Source of the DNA: Pinguiococcus pyrenoidosus
Lineage: Eukaryota > Sar > Pinguiophyceae > Pinguiochrysidales > Pinguiochrysidaceae
DNA length: 30,803 nt
Assembly (NCBI GenBank): GCA_019677205.1
Contig: JAAMXY010001470.1
Coordinates: 1-30,803 of the forward strand
Reading direction: 5' to 3'
In this document: piece by piece, positions 9,758 through 21,200 of the stretch
How the letters are laid out: every line of letters starts with the position of its first letter
Numbering within the stretch: the first letter of the stretch is position 1
The notes under the pieces: model-generated
What the model was told of the DNA's origin: nothing
The model's input: the letters and a program-made list of their open reading frames with translations, nothing else
Database searches by the model: none
Position numbers and translations under genes: made by a program

Positions 9758-12700
9758 CTACGCGTCCTTCTCAACCTGAGGCAGCTCAACCAAACTCTGG
9801 CGCTCATACGGGACCGCGGCCCTCATGGAACTTGGGACGAAGCCGCGACGGATGCCCTCAGCTAGCCACTGGCGGCCCTCGTCGAAGGCTCCACTCATGC
9901 AGGCCGCGTGCGTGAGCGCGCCGTAGGTCTCGTGATCCGGACGAAGCCCACGCTGGTGCATCTCGGTGAACACCTCCACGGCATGGTGGAACTCCCCAGC
10001 CAAGGCGGCGGCCTTCAACCTGCCGTTGTAGATTTTCGCATCCGGGGCGCCCCCCGCATCGACGAAGCGCGCGTAGGCCTCCTCGACAGCGTTCAGGTCT
10101 GGCGGTCGGGCCATACCGTAGGCGTGGATCAGCGACGCGACCACGCTCGTACTGACTCGCACCCCCTGAAGCTGCATATCCGCGATGCACGCTTCCATGG
10201 CATCCACGTCCGACCGCGCGGAGACCAGCCTCCAGTAGTTCTGATACACATGCGGCCCCACCAGCTTCGTGCCGCGTATCGCGTCGTACACCTGCTTCAC
10301 CTCGTCAAGGTCGGAACTCGTATCATCGGCGAAGACGCGGAAGGCGAGGTCGTACGAAACGGCGTCTGGAGGGAGGCCTTGAGAGCTCATCTCACGGAGG
10401 ATATCAAGCACCTTCGGACTCGCGGCCTCCGGCCGGCGCTTGTAGCCCTGCAAGAACGCATTGTACGCATTCTGCCTCACGGCGACACCAAGCTCGGCCA
10501 TCCGAGCTAGCAGCTGCTCCATATCCGACAGCCGCTCCTCCGGCTCAGCGCTGTACACGCGGAGGAGCGCCTCGAAGGGCGAGCTCGACATGCCACCCGT
10601 CGAAATCTTCACATACTCGTCCAGAAGGCGCTCGGCCTTCGCAACGTCGGGGGAGCGCAGCGCCTTCCCCCACACCTCGATCGCGGCAGCATAGGTCATG
10701 TGGTCCGTGGCCAGGCCCGACGCGTCCAACGCGTCCAGCACCGTCTTCGCCAGGCTCGGCTCCACGTCATACATCCGGGACATCATCTTGAGCATGGTAT
10801 TGAAGGTGACGATGTCCGGCTCGACCTCGGACCTTTCGATGTGCTTGAACAACTTCACGGCTTCCCCCAACTCGTCCGAGGCGAATCCGTTGAGGATGAT
10901 ATTGTACGCCGCGATCCCAGGATCTAGGTCGGCTTGGCGCATCTGGTCTAAGACTCGCAAAGCATCTCCCACTTTCCCGTCGCTTACGTAAGCACTGCTG
11001 GCTTTCCAGAACCACTTGGGCTGCGGCGGCGCCACGGCACCGACAGCTTTCCAGAGCACGCGCTCGCAGTCTTTCGGGCGCCGCGTGCGGGAGAAGCCCT
11101 GCATGACCATGAAGAAGTCATCTCCTCTCGGCTTCATCCCAGACGTGACCATCTCGTCCAGCAGAGCTTCTGCCTGCTCCACTCTACCCATTCGGTTGTA
11201 CGCCGAGAGGGCATACGCATACGACGTCCAGGAAACCTCTCCGCGTCTCCTCATGTCCTCAAACACGACGAGCGCGCCGCTCAGATTCGGAGCGGAGGCA
11301 CGCATCAGCAGCTTCATGAGCGTGTTATACGTCACCACGTCCAACGGAACCTTCCACTCCCGCATGTACTTGAGGAGCACATCGGTCCGCTTCACGTCGG
11401 ACTCGGCGAAGGCGTTGATGAGGACGTTCAGGATCTTCGTCGTTGGCTGCACGCCTCTGCGCTTCATGTCCTCCACAACTGCCAGCGCAAAGTGAGCGCG
11501 GGGCTCCTTGGCTTTGGCGCAGGCATTGATGATCGCGACAAAGGAGACGGCGTTCGGCAGGACTCCGTCCTCGTCCATCGCGTCGAGCAGTTGGTGGGCC
11601 TCCTCTGGCATCCCCAGGCGGCAGAACGCGTTCATCACGATGGAGTAATGCTTGATGCTTGGTCTCATGCCGGCCGCCTTCATCCGCCGGATCACCTCCC
11701 GCGCTCCCGCGGCATCCGGCGGCTTCGAATTGGCGTACTTCTCCAGCACGCAGCTGTACGTCTTCGGCGACGCCTCCACGCCTGCCCCGGCCATGTCTGC
11801 CAGAAGCCTCTCCACATCCTCCTTGGTAAAGTGCTCGAATCGCGCCAGGGTCTTGAGCACGTCGTTGTAAATCTCCGTCCTCGCTGGCGCGGCCTCTCGG
11901 AAGCGCCGGAGCAGATCCGCCGCAAGCGCGGCCCCGTCCTCGCCTTCGCCTGAGAGCAAGCGAATGAGCTGCGGCATATCCAGATAGGCCGCTCCGTCCA
12001 ACGAGACCCCTGCGAAATCCATCTCGTCCAGTACCGCCTTCACCCTTTCCGGGAAGCCCCCATACACGTACGCCCGGATGAGGAAGTGGAGCCCCCCCCC
12101 GTCCGCTCCACCGTCCACCAGCGCCATGCTCCTGGCGAGAGCCTCCACGCGGGGGACGTCCAGGAACCGGTTCCGCTGGCTCAGCAGATCTAGGCAGCAG
12201 TGATATATGTCTCGCGAGATGGGGATCTCCCGTGTCTGCAGCTCCGCCAGCAGCTCGTGCATCTTGGCCACGTCCCGGGGACAAGACTGCAGCGCCTTGA
12301 ACACGATCTCGTAGTTGCTGGTATTCGGCCGCACGTCCCGCGCCAGCAGGCGTCTGAGGAGCTTTTCCGTGGAGTCCCGTCGCCGCTCCTTCGGCAGTGT
12401 GAAGGCGCGCATCTGCAGCCAGAAATAGTGGCTTGCATCCGCCATCCCCGCGGCCTCCACCTTGTCGAGCAACTCGGCCATCTCGTGGTCCATGCTGTTC
12501 TTGTGCAGGTGCTTGAACAGCACGTTCGCGCAGGTCACGCCCACTCGCGAGAGACTCTCCCTTGGTAGATTGAAGACCCAGCGCTCTGCGGCTCTCCAGC
12601 CGCACGCTTGTGGCCTTTGTCCCCGAAGCTCGCCCAGCAGGTAGCGGACAACTGCGCGATACACGCGCGAGTCCGCCGTCCCTGCCTCGACGGTGCCGAG

Positions 12701-12934
12701 CTTGGCGCTGAGCTCCTCAAGGTCTAGGGTGCTGGGATCGAGTGCTTTGCTGCCCTTGCGCATTTGGCTCAGTTGCGCCGCAGTCGGAAGCGATTTGGCC
12801 TGAAACCTTCGGGCCGGAGCTGCGTTCGGAGACCGCGGCAGAGCGACGGCGCGAAGCGGCTCGGAAGCGTTCGCTGGGCCGCGTGCTCGCGAAGAGAGAA
12901 GCAGCAGCTTCCGTAAGAAACGCGTGCGACGCAT
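9758..12934 (-). CDS. Large pentatricopeptide repeat (PPR) protein, intronless
   Basis: PPR proteins bind organelle transcripts and act in their processing, stability or translation. This is one uninterrupted frame of 1058 residues from the ATG at 12934; the frame extends seven codons further but without an ATG. The N-terminus is Arg/Leu-rich without acidic residues (MRRTRFLRKLLLLSSRARG), as in mitochondrial or plastid presequences. Degenerate 35-residue units recur from about residue 100 to the end, with typical cores such as VVTYNTLMKLLMRAS, IAAYNIILNGFAS, DIVTFNTMLKMMSR and HETYGALTHAACMSGA. I see P-type repeats only: no E, DYW or SMR tail. By eye there are about 20 or more units. The lack of introns in 3.2 kb contrasts with the intron-dense genes to its left. 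Its stop lies 190 bases from that of the TMEM205 gene. Confidence 0.92.
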   Translation of the reverse strand: MRRTRFLRKLLLLSSRARGPANASEPLRAVALPRSPNAAPARRFQAKSLPTAAQLSQMRKGSKALDPSTLDLEELSAKLGTVEAGTADSRVYRAVVRYLLGELRGQRPQACGWRAAERWVFNLPRESLSRVGVTCANVLFKHLHKNSMDHEMAELLDKVEAAGMADASHYFWLQMRAFTLPKERRRDSTEKLLRRLLARDVRPNTSNYEIVFKALQSCPRDVAKMHELLAELQTREIPISRDIYHCCLDLLSQRNRFLDVPRVEALARSMALVDGGADGGGLHFLIRAYVYGGFPERVKAVLDEMDFAGVSLDGAAYLDMPQLIRLLSGEGEDGAALAADLLRRFREAAPARTEIYNDVLKTLARFEHFTKEDVERLLADMAGAGVEASPKTYSCVLEKYANSKPPDAAGAREVIRRMKAAGMRPSIKHYSIVMNAFCRLGMPEEAHQLLDAMDEDGVLPNAVSFVAIINACAKAKEPRAHFALAVVEDMKRRGVQPTTKILNVLINAFAESDVKRTDVLLKYMREWKVPLDVVTYNTLMKLLMRASAPNLSGALVVFEDMRRRGEVSWTSYAYALSAYNRMGRVEQAEALLDEMVTSGMKPRGDDFFMVMQGFSRTRRPKDCERVLWKAVGAVAPPQPKWFWKASSAYVSDGKVGDALRVLDQMRQADLDPGIAAYNIILNGFASDELGEAVKLFKHIERSEVEPDIVTFNTMLKMMSRMYDVEPSLAKTVLDALDASGLATDHMTYAAAIEVWGKALRSPDVAKAERLLDEYVKISTGGMSSSPFEALLRVYSAEPEERLSDMEQLLARMAELGVAVRQNAYNAFLQGYKRRPEAASPKVLDILREMSSQGLPPDAVSYDLAFRVFADDTSSDLDEVKQVYDAIRGTKLVGPHVYQNYWRLVSARSDVDAMEACIADMQLQGVRVSTSVVASLIHAYGMARPPDLNAVEEAYARFVDAGGAPDAKIYNGRLKAAALAGEFHHAVEVFTEMHQRGLRPDHETYGALTHAACMSGAFDEGRQWLAEGIRRGFVPSSMRAAVPYERQSLVELPQVEKDA

Positions 12935-13459
12935 CGCGACCCACTTCCTGCCCAAGATGGGGGGCGCTGGCGCTCAAGGCGGCGTCGTCACAAAGCGCAA
13001 TTCGAGGAGGCTTTTGAATTTTTGAAAATCACTTGAGAAAAGGTAGCGTAGCTGGTATATATCCCCAAGAAAACATTTGAAATATTTAAAATATACTAAA
13101 TGATGGTCATTCATAAAACCAGAATCAGATTAATTTAATTTTGAATTACAATATAAAACTAGAAAGTGAAAAAGTGAGGTTCTTCGCGTCTTGCCGGCGG
13201 TCGACCATGCGAGTTCGTCGCCGCGAGGGCGGCGCTCTGTGCAAATCGGCTGACACCCTTTTCTCCCTGCGACCTTCTCCAACGGCTTCCACCCGAGGGC
13301 GAAGGCCGGAAGGTAGCCGGCGAAGTGCTCGTGGCGAGCCCGGGCATGATTTCAAAGGCAGCTGAAAAGATCTGCTTGGGCGACATAATACTCAAGTATC
13401 ATCCATGGCTAATCTCTTGAAACGTCACCTAGTACTAGTTCACTCTACAGACACCGAGT
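12935..13459. promoter_or_regulatory. Upstream region of PPR gene with AT-rich island
   Basis: These 525 bases lie between the PPR start and the Spinster stop, both on the minus strand. About 13010-13170 is strongly AT-rich and contains TTTGAAATAT at 13076-13085. The rest (13180-13459) has ordinary composition and shows no gene. It should hold the PPR promoter and the Spinster 3' UTR. Confidence 0.5.
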
Positions 13460-14992
13460 CTAGATTCTATCCTTCATTCTTGACAGATAGAGCGCAATCG
13501 AGAAGCCTAGGATGGCCCAAAAAATCCAGCAATTCAGAATGTACAAGGTCTCGCGCAGACCGTCCTGCTGGTCCTCGCACTCGTCGGGGATGTGTGCGGG
13601 GTCGCCCCGCGGCGTGCAGTCCGGCGCAAGCGCTCCTTTGATCGCTCCGACGATGATTGGTGACGGCACGTCTCCGAAGGCATGCATGATAAACACACCC
13701 ATCCCGACCGCCAGCGAACGATTCTCCTGCGGCACGCTCTCGAGAAGGCTCAAGTTCATCCCGGCCGTCGGGGCCATGAGCAGCGTGATGCCGACGCCGA
13801 GCATGACCATGAAGAAGGCCTTGTTCGTGGACTCGATCACGCTGAAGGACAAGGTGGAGCCAAGCACGATCCACACCAGAACTTGGATGAGGCTGGCGGA
13901 GCGAACGGAAAGGGGAGCGCTCTCGCCGCGCGCGGGCTCGGCTAGCTGCTGCCGCCGATCCTCCATGCGCTGGGTCCAGCGCTTGGCGCGATCCAGAAGG
14001 AGGCCACCAATGGGCGTGCCGATGATGCCACCGATGCTCACAATGAGCCCAAAGGTCAGGGACGCCTCCTTCTCATCGTCAAAGAAGCCCAGGCCCATCA
14101 CGAACGCGGGTCCAAACGTGGCGAATCCCATGATGACGGCCGAGTAGCCCGCGTAGCCCAGGGCCACGAACCAGAAGAGGCTGTTGCGAAGCACGATCAT
14201 CATCTCCTTCTTCAGCCCGATGGCATCCTCGCCCGGGTCTGCCTTCTCGACCGCCGTGGCCTCCGTCTGCGGCCGCGGCTGCGGCGCCTCCGCCGCCTCC
14301 GCCTCCTCGCCCGCCAGCAGAGACAGCGTCAGCGGAGACTGCCCCTCTGGATCCGTCTTCGCCTGAGCGGCATGCTCGCGCATCGAGAAGCAGTAGAGCG
14401 CCATGGGCAGCATCAGGAGCGCCTCCGTGAAGAACGCACCGGCCCAGGTCAGGCGACTCGTGGCGAAGGCCGCTCCGTACACGTAGCCAATGGCGGTACC
14501 CAGCGGCACCGCCGTGTAGTACAGGCCCAGCCACGCCCCCTGACTCTCTCCAGCGTGATCTTGGATGAACGGCGCGGCGACCACCTGAAACGACGCCTCG
14601 CCGACGCCGCTGAGCATCCGCGCCAGGAGCAGAAGCACGTAGGAGTTGGCGTCGCGGGAGAAGCCCGCCAGCACCGCCGCGGCGCACCAGCCCAGCAAGC
14701 CAAAGCCCACCAGCCGGAACTTGGAGCACTTGTGGATGAGGTTGCCCATCAAGAGCGAGGCCAGCGAGTAGCCCACGATGTACGACGACTGCAGAGCGGC
14801 CAAAGCGGCGTCTGCCTGCTTCGTGCCATTGAGCTCTTCGCTGCTCTGAATGAAGGACTCGAACTCCATCGTCGCGCCGGGAATGATGCCGCGGTCCATG
14901 TAGTTCAGCAGATTCGCCACGCAGAAGAAGCTCATCTGCCACACCGGCGGGTCCTGCAGCGCAGACAGCCACTTCCTCCACATGGACTCCAT
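13460..14992 (-). CDS. Spinster-like MFS transporter (SPNS family), intronless
   Basis: Spinster-family carriers export lysophospholipids or sphingolipid metabolites from lysosomes and plasma membranes. The 510-residue frame begins at the ATG at 14992. The first helix ends in NLLNYMDRGIIPGA (residues 28-41), the hallmark of the family. Further landmarks are QSSYIVGYSLASLLMGNLIH, LARMLSGVGEASFQVVAAPFI (the signature around helix 4) and GTPIGGLLLDRAK, with a charged central loop rich in Glu/Ala/Pro (about residues 210-260). The last helices hold MGVFIMHAFGDVPSPIIVGA. About 12 hydrophobic segments are present. Substrate cannot be told from sequence. It pairs head to head with the PAXBP1 homologue. 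Confidence 0.9.
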   Translation of the reverse strand: MESMWRKWLSALQDPPVWQMSFFCVANLLNYMDRGIIPGATMEFESFIQSSEELNGTKQADAALAALQSSYIVGYSLASLLMGNLIHKCSKFRLVGFGLLGWCAAAVLAGFSRDANSYVLLLLARMLSGVGEASFQVVAAPFIQDHAGESQGAWLGLYYTAVPLGTAIGYVYGAAFATSRLTWAGAFFTEALLMLPMALYCFSMREHAAQAKTDPEGQSPLTLSLLAGEEAEAAEAPQPRPQTEATAVEKADPGEDAIGLKKEMMIVLRNSLFWFVALGYAGYSAVIMGFATFGPAFVMGLGFFDDEKEASLTFGLIVSIGGIIGTPIGGLLLDRAKRWTQRMEDRRQQLAEPARGESAPLSVRSASLIQVLVWIVLGSTLSFSVIESTNKAFFMVMLGVGITLLMAPTAGMNLSLLESVPQENRSLAVGMGVFIMHAFGDVPSPIIVGAIKGALAPDCTPRGDPAHIPDECEDQQDGLRETLYILNCWIFWAILGFSIALYLSRMKDRI

Positions 14993-15402
14993 GGAGCTCC
15001 TTCAGAATTCCGCGCTTTCCGCCGCCGAACCACTCGCGACTCGCCCCCGACTCCGCGGAGAGCAAGTTCCAGGGAAGCGGACGCCGACGCGCCGGGAAGG
15101 AAGGCGGGCCGAAGGGGAGCGCGGCACTGCCGGGCGCTGTGGCGTTCAACTCCGAGGTTGCGGACAGACTCGGCGCGGCGGACGGACTCCCGCTTGTGAC
15201 AGACGGAGCGATCGCGATCGAAAATGCACAGCAGACCGCGGCGGCGGCGGACAGAGTCGAGCACGCGGCCGGACGGAGGCGACAGAAGTGGACAGAGACC
15301 CTCCCGCCGCGCCAAAGGCATTTGGGGCCTTTCGTTGGCTTTGCGCCCTTAGGGCTCCTCTGGTACAGCCGCTGAGCGCCTCCTCGCGGCCGCGCGGTCA
15401 GC
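14993..15402. promoter_or_regulatory. GC-rich divergent promoter region, Spinster / PAXBP1
   Basis: These 410 bases lie between two start codons. Unlike the other divergent gaps, this one is GC-rich throughout, with no AT island, TATA box or CCAAT word. Antisense open frames crossing it have no motif support. Confidence 0.5.
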
Positions 15403-18200
15403 ATGGCGGACGTGGCTACATTCGGGCGCAAGAAGGCCAAGAAGCGCCGCCGCGGAGGGGCCTCCGTGGCCACCGCGTCTCTCATGTCCTTTGCCACCGA
15501 CGACGAAGACGGGCAGACGCCGCAGTTCCCGGCCAGCGCCGTCCAGAGGCCCAAGCTTAAGAAGAAGAAGAAGAAGAAGGACAGACCAGTGGTCCGCAGA
15601 GGCCTCTCTGCAGCGCCTGTGGAGGAACTCACCGACTTCGCCAAGGGAGAGGAGCGCAGGGCCTCGTCCCTGTACTCGCAAGAGGCTCTTCAGGAGCTCC
15701 GGGAGCAGCAAGAGAGCTTTCCGTCCAGCCTGGCCGAGCCCGAGCCCGAGCCGGCAAGCCGCATGGAAGAGGGCGCGATCCTCGCCGGAGATGAGCTGCT
15801 GGACGCCGGCGAAGACGGCCAAAGGGCCGTCGCGGAAGCGGCTGGGCTGCTGGAGGAGAAGCGGCGGCGGCGGGTCTACTTTGGTAGCGCGGCCAAGCCG
15901 TTGGTTCCCACCCAAGAAACGCTTGCTGGCGATCCGGCGCTGTCCGAGGACTTCATCCCGTTCGATGCGGTGGCGGGGCACGCACCGGAGAAGGGCAGCA
16001 GGCTGCTGGACCTGGAGCACGAGGAGGAGCGGATTGACGCGGAAGCGGGCGAAGGCGATGCGTTTGAGCAGCAGCAGATCGAGCGCACCAGCGTCGGGAT
16101 TCTGCGGCACAAGGGCAAGTCGGTGCAGGAAGAATTGGACGAGCTGACGAAGCTTCACATCGATGTGGAGTCCGTGGAGAAGCGCCTGAATGAGGCCCTC
16201 CTGTCTTTGGAAGACGCAGAGGACCAATTTTACCGAAAGGAGTCGAGAATCGTCTCGGAGCTGCAGCTTTTGGAGAACGACGACGAAGACAAGCTTGCCG
16301 CGACGTACGGGACCGAGCAAGCGCTGAGATATCACCAGGACATGAGGACGTATCTCGTGAACCTCGTGGCGTGCCTGCGCACGAAGCAGCAGATGATCAA
16401 CGACGTGCTCCAGGGGATCCAGCAAGCGCACAAGGGCACCTTCGAGGACCTGAGGAAAGTGAGAACCCTGGACGTGGAAGACGCAATCATGGAGTTTCAG
16501 AAGGAGAGCATCGTCTGGGATCTGAATGGCTATGAACCGCGCTCAGCTGCGCTGAAGCGAGATGAGCAGCAGGAGGAACCGGAGCGCGACGAGTTTGGCC
16601 GCTCCAAGGCGCACTACCAGGAGACGGGAAGCTCTCGGAGACGCGAGCAGGCGGAGCGCCGCCGACAAGCCATCCTGAACAAGAAGAAGTCGGTGAAGAC
16701 CTTGGCGAAAGACCTCGGGCGCGTCAAGAGAGAGCCGGAGGGGGCCTCGAACCACCAGATCTACATGAGCTTCCATAGCGACGCGCATATTCTCGGGGAC
16801 TGCAGCGGCAGCGGCTTGGAGGAGGACGTGGGAGAGGCCGAAGCTAAGCGGGATGAAAGGATCGCAAAGTTCCTGCGAGCGGCCGACGTGATCTTGGATG
16901 ACGTGGATCCGGAGTATGGCGATGTCCTGGCCATCTCGCGGAAATTCGAGGAATGGAAGCGAGACTTCCCGGAGCAGTACGCGCAGACGTTTGCTTCCTT
17001 GTCCCTGCCGGACCTGCTGAAACCACTCGTAGACTTGCAGATTATCCGATGGCAGCCGCTGCTGGCAAAGGAGTACCAGGAGGTCACGCAAGATGAGGAC
17101 GCCATGGACGTTGACGATCCCGAGACGGCATACACTCTTATGCAGTTTCCGGGAATTTCGTCTTTCGCCTGGCACAAGGACCTCTTCGATTTCGCGCAGC
17201 ATCTTGACCGTGCCGGCGACGACGACGAAGATGCCAACCTGATCCCGAAACTGGTGGAGAAGTCCGTCCTGCCGTTGGTGCTCGCGCAGATCACCGAGGC
17301 CTACGACGTCCACAGTCGGAGGCAGACGGCGAACCTCGTGGAATCTGTCTCCGAGCTGCTCGTGTACGACTTGCCCTTCGAGGCGATGAAGAGCTTGCTT
17401 GCCGGTGTTGAGAAGGTGATTGCGGCCGGGTTCCGCAGCGTGGCGCTTCCGCTGTTCGCGGAAGATGCAGATTGTGGACCATCTGCAGCGCCCCTTGCGT
17501 CCGACTTCCTGGAGCAGCAGCTGTACGTCGCCTCCAAGGTCACGGAGAACGCGTGCCGATGGATCTCTCAGAGCTATGACGCGGAAACGCCCGATGGTCG
17601 CAGAGCCTTCGACGAGATGCGAAAAGACATTGTCACCTGCATCGTCGGCTTCTTCCGCGACCATGTTGTGTCCGCGATGACGTCCTGGATTCAGAGCGGT
17701 CTCAGCCGCAGAGCAGCTGAGCTGTGCGCATACGTGCTGCAGACACTGGCGCTCCCAATAAGTCGAGTGCCTGGAGGAGTGGGCGCGGTCCTACGCGGGC
17801 AGCTGAAGCCCGCTGTCGATCGCCTCCTGCCACTGCTGTGGACTTCCCTCAAGGGAGCGCAGGCTGCGACCACGCTGACTTCCGTGCAGCAGCTGCTAGG
17901 GTACTCTCAAAACGGAATGCCCGACGGCTAACGCTCTTCTTTCTCTGAGCGTCTTGGTCTTGTAGTGTGCGCCTTGACCTGGACATACGACACATCATGG
18001 AGGATAATACCTCGCCCTCGCCATTCAGCTTGCCAAGCGTCGCTGCAACGATGGGGAGACTCACGCGGCGCTGCAGGTCATTTTTGGAAGGTGCGCCACA
18101 GCAGCATCGCGGAGGCGTTTCGTCTCAACGACTTCTTGCGTGGGATCCGGAGTCCACAGATCTGCACTCCCGTTCCACCTGCTCGAGCTCCTTCGCGTAG
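15403..18200 (+). CDS. PAXBP1: PAXBP1/GCFC-type protein (GC-rich-sequence DNA-binding factor-like)
   Basis: PAXBP1/GCFC2 proteins are nuclear and belong to the spliceosome-disassembly/intron-lariat group that works with DHX15-type helicases. The first exon encodes about 832 residues. The N-terminus is basic with a poly-Lys run (about residues 52-60) and an acidic SFATDDEDG motif. A coiled coil spans about residues 225-350 (VEKRLNEALLSLEDAEDQF). The GCFC core follows, with ISRKFEEWKRDFPEQYAQTF (about 510) and SLPDLLKPLVDLQIIRWQPL, a strongly conserved family block. If unspliced, the frame ends at 17931. I prefer splicing of 17901-17965 (CTAAC at 17928-17932, pyrimidine tract, TAG acceptor), with a last exon 17966-18200. 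That tail overlaps the 3' exon of the ARM gene on the other strand and is the least certain part; the core assignment is firm. Confidence 0.82.
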
Positions 18201-21200
18201 CTCCTGACCTTTTCCGCCACGGACGGATGAGTTTTGCGCAACACCTGTTCATGCGTACGGTGTGAGGACTTTCATGCGAGGACTTTCAAGGCACGCGGGC
18301 GCGGCAGCGTTCGTTGCGTGTCCGTCGCTTACCGACTCGATGACGGAATTGCGCTGGAACATGAACGGTACGCTGCCCGTCGATCCAATCGAAGGCGGAG
18401 GTACCGTCGGACGAGAGACGGAGGCAAGTCGCGGCCGTCGTCTGCCGTTCCCAGCGGTAAGCAGTGATTTTCGATGATCTGTTGGGCTGCTCGTCGCATC
18501 CTCGAATCGCACGGCGGCCGACGGCTACAGGGAAAGCAAGCAGTCGAGTGATGTCAGCCGGTTTGTCACACGCTTGGATGCCGGCACACGCGTGGTCGAG
18601 AGTTGAGTCTGACTCCACAAGTGGATACCTGTGCCAACGCGGGGATGTGGGGAAGAACTGGTTCCTCCTGCGCTTGCTCCTGCGCTTCCTCCTGGATCGC
18701 TTCCTCCTGGATCGCTTCTCCCTCGTCTTCGCCTTGCCATAGCTGTTCTTGCACTTCGCCCTTCTCATGGATTGCGCCGACGTCCTGCCGAACCTCGTCT
18801 CTGCCGTCACTCGCCTTGCTCTGGCTGGCCTTGCTCCCCGAGGTCTTGGACGGATTGTATCCAGGGAGCGGCTTCTGCAGGTCCTTCGGGCTGACGACGT
18901 CAAAGAAGCCGCGCTTCTTCGAGTAGGCGCCGAGGGACTCGTGCATCCTAGCATGCAGGAGATCCATGACGCCGTTGGGGGGCAGTCTTGCGGCATGTCT
19001 TCCCACGCTCTTGCACACCGGGTTGTCCTCGTACGCCGCGTCGACCACCACGGCGTCCCAAAGCGGTTCCAGTTCATGATCTTTGTATTCGTAGACGGCG
19101 GCGGCGGGCTCCCACTTAACGGACGCTTCGCTGGTCGGATGCGCCACTGGAGCTTCCGTGTTGGCCAAGGCGAGGCCGCTCATGTCCAGCAGGCTCATGA
19201 GCACGCCGAGCATCGGACCGCTCACCTGCGGCAGCTCGTGCGTCTCGAACTGATGAAGAGCCGCGCTGGCGAGCGGGCGTAGGCGCCGCTCTTCCACCTC
19301 GCTAAGCTGCATCAGGAGACGCACCAACCCCTGGCCCGCCAGCGCGCGGCGGCTTTGGCCGACGCTGCAGAAGTTGTACAGCGCGACGGCCACGTGATGC
19401 CGGACCTCGAAGTCGGCGAAGCCCACAAGCTTCTCGATGACCGCCGTGACGCGCGGCGCCCGGGCCGTCTTCCGACGGGTGTGGTCCGAGCTCGATAGGT
19501 TTCGAAGCGCCATCGCAACGCGCTCGTAGACAACCCGTGAATGCATCAGCAAGTCTTCCACGGTCAGCCAGAAGAGCGCCTCCACGACGCCGTCCTCGAC
19601 CACGTCGGTGCGGAGGCGGCAGCGGGTGAGTCTCACGAGGGTGTCGGCGACGGCGGTCTTCACTCGGACGGCTTCGCACCGCGACAGTCGCAGCAGGCAA
19701 GCCATGGCGCCATCTTGCAGCAGGCGAAAGTCATTGGCGCCGTCGCCGGCGCTGGCGACCATGAGAATCTTGGCAACGACCAACTTGTCGTCATCCTGCT
19801 GCAGCTGCCGCTGAAACGCGCACAGGGCTGGGATCATCCCGGCGTCCAGCAAGACGTCTCTGGCGGCCGGCCGCGTGGCCAAGATGTTGCAGAGCAGCTT
19901 GGTGGCATTCAGCCGGGTACCGAAGACGCGCAGCGGCGACGAGATGCACTCGAGCACGAAGGCCAAGAGGTCGGTGCGCAAGAGATCTTCCATGGCGTCC
20001 GGCAGGCGCGAGAGGTTGGTAAGCGCGGCGATGCACGTGGGCACCGTGACGGCGTTCTGCTGGTGCTGCGTCACTTGGAAGACGGCAAGACAACAGCCCT
20101 GCCGCGCGAGGTCCTCTCGGCATTCAACACGACAGCTGAGGTGATACACCGCGGCGCAGGCGAGCTCGGAAACCAATACGTCGCTCGATGCAGTAGCACT
20201 GATCATGATGGCGGCGGCCACGTCCGCGTCTTTTACGGCGAAGACTTTGCTCAGGTTGTAGAGCGCCTTGACGCCGAGGCCGCGAGTTTCGGGGGTCACG
20301 TGGCTCTTGAGCACCTGGGATGTCAGGAACTCGGCCGCCGCGCTCTGCGCCAGCTTGTCGGCGTAGATGTGACTCTCGCACGTGAGATTGTATATGAGGC
20401 GCACGCACGTGTGCGCGATACCAGCAGACTTGAACAGCGTCAGCCGCATCAGCGCAAAGGTCACGTCGAAGTGCTCGCGAGTCAGCATCTGCCGCGTATC
20501 CTTCCTCACCATGAGGTTGAACAGAGCGCCGGCCAACACGCCCTTGGTTCCCACATCATTCACCCGCAGCACCGCGATGACGATGAGATCCTGGACCACG
20601 CCACTCTCCAGCAGTCTGATGATGTCCGCCTGCTCCCCGGGAACCGACAGCGCGTTGCACAGCGCCGCGGCGCACCGCGCCTGGATCTCCTCGGCGGCGT
20701 CGCAGCCGCTGCGCATCATGTTGGCCAGGCAGGTCGGGACTCTGGCGGCGGCGCCGAGCAAAGCTCGGCCCCTGGGGAACCGCGACATGTTGGACAGGAT
20801 GCGACTCGTCAGCAGAACCCGCTCGTTCTCGTCGCTTTGGGCCAACGTGACCAGGGCGTCCACGACGCCGGCGGCGTCGAGAGGTCGGAAGATGGACAGG
20901 TTGAACATGGTGGCCACGCACAGCGACTTGACGCGGCGCTCTCGCGGGCGCGACAGCACCAGCAGACGGAGCAGCAGCGGCAAGGCGCCCTCGTCGACGA
21001 GGCGGACGCAGCCAATTTGGTCCCTGCTGAGACACTGGAGGATGGCGGCGCTGGCCACCAGCGCCTCTTCGTCCTCCACCGCACTGGCGCTGTCGAGCGC
21101 CGCTACCACGCGGGATTCGAGGAGGCGCGGGCGTGCCGCCGCCACTTCCGCCAGGTTCCGTAGCGCTTGCAAGCAGGTGTTCCGCGTCGCGCTGCGCCGC

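Noticed and set aside
14079-15644. A 521-codon minus-strand frame over the Spinster start and the PAXBP1 promoter
   Set aside because: It is a shadow in another frame of the Spinster gene, with Arg/Gly/Ala-rich composition and a poly-Phe run from the antisense of the PAXBP1 poly-Lys codons.
19541-21163. A 540-codon plus-strand frame, and another at 21950-23311
   Set aside because: Both are antisense to ARM repeats, rich in His, Gln and Arg, without motifs. The minus-strand ARM pattern explains the openness through high GC.
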